From: Dulcicalothrix desertica PCC 7102
Lineage (GTDB): Bacteria > Cyanobacteriota > Cyanobacteriia > Cyanobacteriales > Nostocaceae
DNA length: 64,000 nucleotides
Direction: 5' to 3'
Assembly: GCF_003991905.1 (NCBI RefSeq)
Contig: NZ_RSCL01000005.1
Location: 271,072-335,071 of the forward strand
Under the pieces are notes generated by a model. The model searched no databases. It was given only the letters and a program-made list of their open reading frames with translations, and was not told the DNA's origin. Both the position numbers and the translations under genes were made by a program. Every line of letters begins with the position of its first letter. Positions within the stretch are counted from its first letter, which is position 1. Below are positions 57,061 through 64,000 of the stretch, piece by piece.

Positions 57061-57524
57061 CGTTAAGCTTATGTGGTTTCCACATTCAGATAAATAATTT
57101 TGTAAAAAAGATATTTACATAACCGTATAATTACTCAAAAATATAAGAAATCGCTTCTCCATTTAAGTAAACGTAAACACAAGTAATATTGAAATGTTAT
57201 TTTTTTACATCATAATCATCATTTAGTCGATTTAGCTTCAGTATTATTACTTAGGAAAAACTTAAAAAAATTTTATTTGGCAAAGATTTGCACCGCAACC
57301 TAATAGTTGTAAGATTAATGTAAATTGGGGAGCAATAAAAAATTAAGTGTTATTACTGAAGTTTTTAAATCGAGCAAGAAGTTATTGTACTTGGAATAAG
57401 AATTGTTGCTTCAAGCATCAATGAATTATGAAAATTATAAAATATTTGTTTTATAAACAATTCATATATATTTTAATTGCTTAAATAAATAATTTTTTAA
57501 GTTTATATAAATAGGGTTCTATCA
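57061..57524. promoter_or_regulatory. Divergent intergenic region between pepM and the radical SAM gene
   Basis: 464 bp, very AT-rich, no gene. GCTTCAGTATTATTACTTA at 57235-57253 has a close copy at 59161-59179 (18 of 19 identical), upstream of the CDP-alcohol transferase. Candidate shared regulatory sequence. Confidence 0.45.
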
Positions 57525-59096
57525 ATGCGAGCATTACTAATTTATCCGGCGTTTCCGAAAAGTTTTTGGTCTTTTGAAAAATTTTTAGAATTAGTTTCTC
57601 GAAAGGTTTTATTCCCACCTTTGGGCTTGGTGACTGTTGCAGCAATTTTACCTCAAGAGTGGGAGTTTAAATTGGTAGACTGCAATATAAGAGAAATTAC
57701 AGAACCAGAATGGGCTTGGGCAGATATTGTGATTATCTCAGCAATGATTGTTCAAAAAGAAGATTTTTTAGCACAAATAAAAAACGCTAAACTACGGGGT
57801 AAACCAGTAGCAGTAGGAGGCCCTTATCCAACTTCAATTCCAGAGGATTCGAGTGTAGCAGGAGCAGATTATCTCGTTCTTGACGAAGGAGAAATTACTA
57901 TTGAGATGTTTATTAAAGCCTTAGAAAGTGGAGAAAAATCAGGTGTTTTTCGATCTAATGGAGAAAAACCTGATGTTACAAAAACACCGATTCCTCGTTA
58001 CGATTTGCTAGAACTAAATGCTTATCAATACATGTCAATTCAGTTCTCGCGTGGTTGCCCATTTCAATGTGAATTTTGTGATATTATAGTGCTTTACGGC
58101 CGCAAGCCTCGCACTAAAAACCCAGCACAAGTTTTAGCAGAGTTAGAATACCTTTATAGCTTGGGTTGGAGAGGCGGTATTTTTATGGTAGATGATAATT
58201 TTATTGGCAATAAGCGAAATGTTAAGCTGTTGCTGGAAGAATTAAAAATCTGGCAAGCCAATCATGATTATCCTTTTAATTTTTATACAGAGGCTTCTGT
58301 TGACTTAGCACAAGACAGTCAGTTGATGGAGTCAATGGTGGAATGTGGCTTTAACACTGTGTTTTTGGGAATCGAAACACCTGATGCAGAAAGTTTACAG
58401 CTAACGAAAAAGTTTCAAAATACACGTTCTTCTTTAGAAGAAGGAATTGATAAAATAACACGTGCTGGATTAATTCCAGTAGCTGGATTTATTCTTGGCT
58501 TCGATGGCGAAAAACCAGGAGCAGGTTCACGGATTGCCAAATTTATTGAAACAACTGGAATTTCTCGTGCCTTTTTTACTTTACTGCAAGCTTTACCAAA
58601 TACAGCATTATGGCACCGTTTAGAAAAAGAAAATCGTTTGTTAAGCGAAGATGGCAATATAAATCAAACGACTTTAACAAACTTTATACCTACGAGACCA
58701 ATAGAGGAAATTGCACAAGAATATATTGACGCTTTTTGGGAATTATACGATGCTCAAAGCTATTTGGACAGAACTTATAAATGTTTCAGCAAACTAGGTA
58801 TTTCTCCTATCGAATTTGGTAATAAAAAGATTAGTATGAGTATGTTGCGAGGATTATTTATTATTTTGTGGCGCCAAGGGGTTAAACGTAAAACTCGCTA
58901 TCGTTTCTGGCACTACCTGTTTTCGATAATTAGGCGCGACCCAAAGCTTTGGACATCATATATTACAGTTTGCGGCAGCTACGAACATTTTGCTGAGTAT
59001 CGCAGTATTGTACGTAAAGAAATTCAAGAAAAGCTTGCTAAAATGACTGTTTCAGAAGAGCAAAACAGCAAAAAGTTGACAGGAATAAACAAATAA
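57525..59096 (+). CDS. B12-binding radical SAM protein (DUF4070)
   Basis: 523 aa. Residues about 1-150 are a cobalamin-binding-type domain (LIYPAFPKSFWSFEKFLE, GLVTVAAILP). The radical SAM cluster motif is CPFQCEFC near 184 (CxxxCxxC) and the SAM-binding block follows. A DUF4070 tail ends the protein. This class includes methylases acting on unactivated carbons, such as hopanoid methylases. Which methyl or other group is added here is unknown. It opens a plus-strand gene set with the next four genes. Confidence 0.88.
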   Translation: MRALLIYPAFPKSFWSFEKFLELVSRKVLFPPLGLVTVAAILPQEWEFKLVDCNIREITEPEWAWADIVIISAMIVQKEDFLAQIKNAKLRGKPVAVGGPYPTSIPEDSSVAGADYLVLDEGEITIEMFIKALESGEKSGVFRSNGEKPDVTKTPIPRYDLLELNAYQYMSIQFSRGCPFQCEFCDIIVLYGRKPRTKNPAQVLAELEYLYSLGWRGGIFMVDDNFIGNKRNVKLLLEELKIWQANHDYPFNFYTEASVDLAQDSQLMESMVECGFNTVFLGIETPDAESLQLTKKFQNTRSSLEEGIDKITRAGLIPVAGFILGFDGEKPGAGSRIAKFIETTGISRAFFTLLQALPNTALWHRLEKENRLLSEDGNINQTTLTNFIPTRPIEEIAQEYIDAFWELYDAQSYLDRTYKCFSKLGISPIEFGNKKISMSMLRGLFIILWRQGVKRKTRYRFWHYLFSIIRRDPKLWTSYITVCGSYEHFAEYRSIVRKEIQEKLAKMTVSEEQNSKKLTGINK

Positions 59097-59160
59097 CTAT
59101 AAAGATGAATGGTTTCATAATATTATGTTCCTAAATCATAATAGTCATTTATTTAATCCA

Positions 59161-59179
59161 GCTTCAGCATTATTACTTA
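59161..59179 (+). promoter_or_regulatory. Copy of the GCTTCAGxATTATTACTTA word
   Basis: Differs in one base from 57235-57253; both lie upstream of plus-strand genes of the same cluster. The remainder of 59097-59349 shows no gene. Confidence 0.35.
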
Positions 59180-59349
59180 CAAAAGACGTTTAACAAAAAA
59201 TATATATACGAAATTATAACCAAGTTTTAACATAATATAAAGAAAATGTTGACATTGATTAATAATCTATATATACATGAAAAGGTAGCAATGCTAACTA
59301 GCTAACTAAAAACATTAAAATTATGCAATGATAGTAAAAATAAAGACAA

Positions 59350-60006
59350 ATGATTACTAAAGAAAACGAAACCGTCATAATTCTTGCTAGCCCTTTTGAA
59401 CAAAAATTTGATAAATTAGCAACGAAATTGATACCACTAATACCGATGTGGATGACACCGAATAAAATAACTGTTCTCGGTTTTATTTGCGGTATTGCTG
59501 CAGCCATATCATATTACTTAGCTAATTTTCATGAGTTTTGGCTCATTTTAGCAGCAATATTTATTTTTTTGCACCTATTGGCAGATAGTTTAGATGGTTC
59601 TGTGGCAAGGGAACGTAAATTAACTTCTAAGTGTGGTGATTTTTTAGACAAAATTCTAGATGCATTATTTTACTTTGCACTGCCTGTAGGAATTGGTGTC
59701 TCATCCTATGCTCATTTTGAAATAGTTATTTTTAGCGCCATAATAACATTACTCCATTATTTGTTGCTTCTATTATGGAGTTTAATGAAAAATAAGTGTT
59801 TTTTTTCTTTCATTGGCGTATTTGAATATCATTTGATTTTTCTTGTGTTAACAGTTTTAACATATTTTTGGCATCACTACTTATTCAAACTAGGTAATTA
59901 TTCTTTAGGCTGGTTCGACCTAATTTTAATTGTAGTTTTGCCGCTTTCATTTATAGATTTTTGCATTTCATCTTTTAAACTTTTTAATGAGTTAAAAAAT
60001 AGCTAA
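59350..60006 (+). CDS. CDP-alcohol phosphatidyltransferase family protein
   Basis: 218 aa with several transmembrane helices. The family motif DGxxARx8Gx3Dx3D is complete as DGSVARERKLTSKCGDFLDK followed by ILD. Such enzymes transfer a phosphoalcohol from CDP- or CMP-activated donors to a hydroxyl group, making phospholipid headgroups. With PEP mutase and CMP-transferase genes nearby, transfer of a phosphonate headgroup to a lipid is a reasonable but unproven idea. Confidence 0.88.
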   Translation: MITKENETVIILASPFEQKFDKLATKLIPLIPMWMTPNKITVLGFICGIAAAISYYLANFHEFWLILAAIFIFLHLLADSLDGSVARERKLTSKCGDFLDKILDALFYFALPVGIGVSSYAHFEIVIFSAIITLLHYLLLLLWSLMKNKCFFSFIGVFEYHLIFLVLTVLTYFWHHYLFKLGNYSLGWFDLILIVVLPLSFIDFCISSFKLFNELKNS

Positions 60007-60065
60007 AACCCAATTTCGCACTCCATCTTTAACCAAATTAAAACATCCGTATTAAAGGAACGAAA

Positions 60066-61865
60066 ATGACAACCACTCAAAGTAAAACATGCATAGTCAT
60101 AGGAGCCGGCATATCCGGACTCGTAACAGCAAAAGAGCTAATAGAAGTTGGCATCGACAACCTAATTATTCTGGAAAAAAGTCAAGTAATTGGAGGAGTC
60201 TGGCAAAAATACTGCTGGGATAGCGCCACCTTAACCTCTTCTAAATGGGTTACTGAATTTGGGTCTTGCCCAATGCCAGACGAATACCCAGACTTTCTCA
60301 AACCAGAGCAAATGATAGAGTACTTACATTCATTTGCAAAATTATTTCACCTCAAAGACCGCATTCATTGCGGAGTTATTGTACAATCCATCCAAAAAAA
60401 TCACAATAAACAATACAACATCATAACTAACAAAGGCACCTACAACTGTGATTTTGTAATCATCTGTTCTGGAGTACACGGTAAGCCAGACATCCCAGAC
60501 ATACCAGGATTAAAAGATTTTTCGGGTACCGTCATTCATGGAAGCAACTACAAAAAACCACAATTATTCCAGGACAAACGAGTACTCTGTATGGGACTTG
60601 GCGAGAGTGGTATTGGAATTAGCTCTGAAATCAGCACCGTAGCAGCGCGAACTATCATCTCCGCCAGTTCCTTTCCCATCGCACCACGAGTATTCCCACA
60701 TACCGATATTCCCTTTGACCAACTACAATTTTGGCCAATCGGTCAGTATATCAAAGACTACCAAGAAATTCTTAATCTCGGCATAAGCTGGTATTATAAA
60801 ATACCAAAATTTATCCAACCAGCTTATGCAAAATTTCACTTATACTTACGGCTCTTTCCTCAAGAATGGTTACCAAAAGCAGTTATTCCATACCATTGGC
60901 ACGCTAAATTCTGGCCTAAAGCTTACCAAGACACCAGTGGAAATCTGACTCGACCAGAAAACTCCACAGATGATATTTTATACTTAGTCCACAGCAATAA
61001 AATCATCCCAAAAGGTAAGGTAGTAAAATTTGAACAAAACAGAGCGTACTTTAAAGATAGTAGCTTTGAAGAAATTGATGCAGTAGTAATCAACACTGGC
61101 TACAAACCAGGACTACTTTCCATCGAGCTACCAAACAATTGGCAATACCGACACCAGGAGCTATACAAAGGATGTTTTCACCCAGAAATGCCCAATCTAG
61201 CCTTTGTTGGTCTAGTTAGACCAACAGTAGGATCGATACCTGCAATGGCAGAAATGCAAGCACGTTTCATAGCTCAAGTTCTATCTGACAAAATACAACT
61301 TCCTCAGCCACAAAAGCTCAAAAAAATCATTGAAAAAGAGGCTAATAAACACGCTCGCAATTGTCCAGCAATGCAAAACCGCTTCCCCAACGTATATTTC
61401 TTCGACCATTGGATGGAAGAAATGGCAGAATTAATTGGTTGTCGCCCCAAAATTTGGTGTCATCTTAGCTCTTGGAATCAACTACAAGCCTACTTATTTG
61501 GCGCACCTGAGCCTCTCCGCTTCCGACTGCGCGGACCTGGAAATGTCAAAGATGGCTATGAACGCTATGCAGCACGTGTTACTAAAACCTATAATACCAA
61601 CTATAGTTCTCAAGTAAGAAGCGTAGTTCTATTCTTCTTCTTCTATCCTCACGTCCTCACCCTGTTACTTGCAGCAATCCTCCTTTGGGGAGTAAAACTT
61701 TCCCTGAGTTTCAGTCTCACCATCGCAGCCTTGTTTTGGCTGCTATACATGAATGTAGACTTATTCCGGTTAATATTCTGGATACCTAATCTCTTACGCG
61801 TGAACCTCATGCTTGCGAAAGTCTTAGTTCAATACAACCATCGCCCTACACATGATGAAAACTGA
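60066..61865 (+). CDS. Flavin-containing monooxygenase-like protein
   Basis: 599 aa. Two Rossmann loops: GAGISGLVTAKEL (FAD) and GLGESGIGISSE (NADPH). The FMO motif FSGTVIHGSNY (FxGxxxHxxxY) lies between them. The C-terminal 100 residues hold two hydrophobic segments (VLFFFFYPHVLTLLLAAIL and LTIAALFWLLYMNVDLFRL), so the enzyme is membrane-anchored. It probably hydroxylates a lipid or amine intermediate. Confidence 0.85.
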   Translation: MTTTQSKTCIVIGAGISGLVTAKELIEVGIDNLIILEKSQVIGGVWQKYCWDSATLTSSKWVTEFGSCPMPDEYPDFLKPEQMIEYLHSFAKLFHLKDRIHCGVIVQSIQKNHNKQYNIITNKGTYNCDFVIICSGVHGKPDIPDIPGLKDFSGTVIHGSNYKKPQLFQDKRVLCMGLGESGIGISSEISTVAARTIISASSFPIAPRVFPHTDIPFDQLQFWPIGQYIKDYQEILNLGISWYYKIPKFIQPAYAKFHLYLRLFPQEWLPKAVIPYHWHAKFWPKAYQDTSGNLTRPENSTDDILYLVHSNKIIPKGKVVKFEQNRAYFKDSSFEEIDAVVINTGYKPGLLSIELPNNWQYRHQELYKGCFHPEMPNLAFVGLVRPTVGSIPAMAEMQARFIAQVLSDKIQLPQPQKLKKIIEKEANKHARNCPAMQNRFPNVYFFDHWMEEMAELIGCRPKIWCHLSSWNQLQAYLFGAPEPLRFRLRGPGNVKDGYERYAARVTKTYNTNYSSQVRSVVLFFFFYPHVLTLLLAAILLWGVKLSLSFSLTIAALFWLLYMNVDLFRLIFWIPNLLRVNLMLAKVLVQYNHRPTHDEN

Positions 61866-61900
61866 AACTATCTCCAAAATACAATAGACATCTCCTAGAA

Positions 61901-63739
61901 ATGCAAGATATGCTAGACAGTTCAAATTTTATAAATTCGTTAGATAAAATTGATTCTTTAATAAAATTACTTAAGTACAGAGCGCAACAAAAACCTGAAA
62001 AAATAGTTTATCGATTTCTTTTAAATGGAGAATCTGAAACCTGTAGCTTAACCTATCAACAGCTAGATATACAGGCGCAAGCAATCGCAGCACAACTACA
62101 AAGAATGGGAGTAAGTGGTAAATGCGCTCTGTTACTATATGCTCCTGGTTTGGAATTTATTTCTGCTTTTTTTGGTTGTTTATATGCAGGAGTCATCGCA
62201 GTTCCAGCTTATCCACCAAGAGAAAATCAAAATTTAACACGGCTGTTGACAATTGCTAAAGACTCTCAAGCCGCAATTGTCCTTACAACCGCATCTTTAC
62301 TACCTAATATAAAAAAGCGTTGGGTAGAAAATTTGGAAATGCCCCCTATATCTTGGCTTGCAACTGACAGTATTGAGCAAAGCCAGGAGTCGTGTTGCTC
62401 TGAACCGTTAATTACTAGTGATACTTTAGCTTTTCTGCAATATACTTCTGGTTCTACAGGTCAACCGAAGGGTGTAATGGTCAGCCATCAGAATCTTTTA
62501 CACAACTCGGAACTAATTGAGCAGCGTTTTGAGAATACGTCCAATAGTATTATAGTTTCTTGGTTGCCTCCTTATCACGATATGGGATTAATTGGCGGAA
62601 TTTTACAGCCTTTATATGTTGGTGCGTCAATGATTCTAATGCCTCCAGTCGCTTTTTTACAAAAGCCTTTTCGTTGGCTGCAAACAATTTCTCAATATAA
62701 AGCAACAACTAGCGGCGCCCCTAATTTTGCTTATGAAATGTGTGTGCGTAGAATATCGCCTGAGCAACAGGAAACTCTTGATTTAAGTTGTTGGGAAGTT
62801 GCTTTCAATGGCGCCGAACCAATTCGCTTTGAAGTGTTGGAACAGTTTGTCGAAAAGTTTGCATCCTGTGGTTTTCGTGCCAACGCATTTTACCCCTGCT
62901 ACGGTATGGCAGAAGCAACGTTGTTAGTTACAGGAGGTGCAAAAGCAGAAGCTCCTATAATTAAGACGGTAATGGCATCGGAACTTGAGCAAAATCGAAT
63001 AGTGACAACGAGTGAAAGTCAGAAATATAGCCGGACAATTGTAAGTTGCGGTCGTAGTTGTTATGACCAAAAAGTCATTATCGTAGACCCTGAATTTTTA
63101 ACCGAATTACCAGCAGGAAAAGTTGGAGAAATTTGGGTAGCAGGAGCATCTGTAACTAGTGGTTACTGGAATCAACCGGAGAAAACTCAACAAAGTTTTC
63201 GAGCTTACTTGACAGATACAAAAGAAGGGCCATTTTTACGGACTGGTGATTTGGGATTTATGGAAAACGGTGAGTTGTTCGTTACTGGGCGCCTAAAGAA
63301 TGTAATTATTATTCGGGGTCGCAACCATTACGCCCAAGACATCGAAAAGACTGTAGAGGAAAGTGACCCATTTATTAGACCTTATTGTAGTGCTGCATTT
63401 GCCGTTGAGATTGAAGGTGTTGAGCGATTGGTAGTTGTGGCTGAAGTTGAGCGTAGATACAAAAGGCGCCAGTTAGGTGGAAAGTTCTCTGGAGTAGAGC
63501 GTCGTCAGGTAGATATTGAGGCTAATTTTGATTTAGAAACGGATAAACAATTCGATCAAGAGACAGTTGTCAGTAATATTCAAGAAGCTGTGACGCGCGA
63601 GCATGGGTTGCAAATTTATTCTATTTTACTTCTAAAGACTGGTAGCATCCCAAAAACTTCTAGTGGAAAAATTCAGCACTATGCCTGTCGGGCTGGATTT
63701 TTAGATGGAACCTTAAATATTTTAACAACGGGTAGTTAA
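61901..63739 (+). CDS. Fatty-acyl-AMP ligase (FAAL)
   Basis: 612 aa ANL-family enzyme. AMP motif YTSGSTGQPKGVMVSH at about residues 183-198, PPYHDMGLIGG, and the C-terminal signature GRLKNVIIIRGRNHYAQDIE (FAAL rather than CoA ligase). FAALs load fatty acids as acyl-AMP on an acyl carrier protein, which fits the ACP gene that follows. Together they start polyketide or modified lipid chains. Confidence 0.92.
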   Translation: MQDMLDSSNFINSLDKIDSLIKLLKYRAQQKPEKIVYRFLLNGESETCSLTYQQLDIQAQAIAAQLQRMGVSGKCALLLYAPGLEFISAFFGCLYAGVIAVPAYPPRENQNLTRLLTIAKDSQAAIVLTTASLLPNIKKRWVENLEMPPISWLATDSIEQSQESCCSEPLITSDTLAFLQYTSGSTGQPKGVMVSHQNLLHNSELIEQRFENTSNSIIVSWLPPYHDMGLIGGILQPLYVGASMILMPPVAFLQKPFRWLQTISQYKATTSGAPNFAYEMCVRRISPEQQETLDLSCWEVAFNGAEPIRFEVLEQFVEKFASCGFRANAFYPCYGMAEATLLVTGGAKAEAPIIKTVMASELEQNRIVTTSESQKYSRTIVSCGRSCYDQKVIIVDPEFLTELPAGKVGEIWVAGASVTSGYWNQPEKTQQSFRAYLTDTKEGPFLRTGDLGFMENGELFVTGRLKNVIIIRGRNHYAQDIEKTVEESDPFIRPYCSAAFAVEIEGVERLVVVAEVERRYKRRQLGGKFSGVERRQVDIEANFDLETDKQFDQETVVSNIQEAVTREHGLQIYSILLLKTGSIPKTSSGKIQHYACRAGFLDGTLNILTTGS

Positions 63740-63864
63740 TGTTAAATCAAGCAAATAATCAAATAAATTCCAACACCTGGAATGATAGATGCCAAAAAGC
63801 AGGCGCCGTTATCTAACTAATTTTGTCCAGTAACTAATCACGAGTAAATAATAGAGGTTCAACA

Positions 63865-64000
63865 ATGAAAATTCAAAACCAAACTACCGAAAGCAATACT
63901 AATGCTTCAAGTATTACTACGGAAGATATCCAAGCTTGGTTAGTATCCTACTTGGCAGAATTATTAGAAATCAGCCCGGAAAAAATAGATGTAAAAGTAA
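63865..64000 (+). CDS. Acyl carrier protein, 5' end
   Basis: ATG 63865 with AGAGG at 63851-63856 begins MKIQNQTTESNTNASSITTE and continues DIQAWLVSYLAELLEISPEK, the helix I of phosphopantetheine carrier domains. It runs off the window before the DSL serine. It is the natural partner of the FAAL and may be part of a larger synthase. Confidence 0.8.
   Translation, partial: MKIQNQTTESNTNASSITTEDIQAWLVSYLAELLEISPEKIDVKV

Overview
This is a 64 kb stretch of AT-rich chromosome from a filamentous, heterocyst-forming (Nostocales-type) cyanobacterium. The evidence is the nif gene order ending in the heterocyst ferredoxin gene fdxH, a HupW-type hydrogenase protease, a CBS-CP12 fusion, a mycosporine-type cyclase, an HstK-type kinase, and short tandem heptamer repeats. 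The palindrome GGCGCC occurs about 90 times by eye, whereas I saw no copy of the usual cyanobacterial HIP1 octamer GCGATCGC.

Left part (1-14.46 kb). An unknown 140 aa protein, a histidine phosphatase and hupW are followed by an unknown reverse-strand gene, an ankyrin-like gene remnant, the CBS-CP12 gene, an orphan mysA (desmethyl-4-deoxygadusol synthase) and ctaB. The late nif cluster then runs on the minus strand in the classical order: nifK (3' end only), nifE, nifN, nifX, DUF269, DUF683, nifW, hesA, hesB, fdxH, with a strong terminator after fdxH.

The nifK break (14.45 kb). Only about the last 85 codons of nifK are present. Homology stops near 14458, and a large serine recombinase (XisF type) starts about 55 bp further on, reading away from the break. 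This is the layout of the developmentally excised elements that interrupt nif and hup genes in heterocystous cyanobacteria. The rest of nifK is not found in the remaining 49.5 kb, so I read everything to the right as probable cargo of a very large nifK element whose far end lies outside the window. A rearrangement that split nifK is the alternative.

Cargo, first half (16-38 kb). A complete type I-D CRISPR-Cas locus: cas3', csc3/cas10d, csc2, csc1, cas6, cas4, cas1, cas2, flanked by two arrays (33 and 25 repeats) that share repeat and leader. A WYL-domain regulator and an MntA-HepT toxin-antitoxin pair lie between the first array and the cas operon. A block of about 120 bp carrying GGACA-type motifs is duplicated upstream of both the regulator and cas3', a likely shared control region. 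Two tandem DUF433 genes sit inside the cas operon. A frameshifted second cas6 and a DUF1016 nuclease follow array 2.

Cargo, second half (37.5-64 kb). A GNAT acetyltransferase, a TPR-CHAT protein, an FAD amine oxidase, a giant HstK-type kinase whose Ser/Thr kinase domain lacks the catalytic Asp, a stand-alone EF-G and a KAP NTPase. Next comes a phosphonate locus: PEP mutase fused to a nucleotidyltransferase, a ppd/aminotransferase pair destroyed by one deletion, and a LicC/PntC-like nucleotidyltransferase. Divergent from it are a B12 radical SAM enzyme, a CDP-alcohol phosphatidyltransferase, a flavin monooxygenase, a fatty-acyl-AMP ligase and the start of an acyl carrier protein. Together these suggest a modified-lipid (possibly phosphonolipid) pathway. 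Much of this stretch is poor in GGCGCC, consistent with later acquisition.
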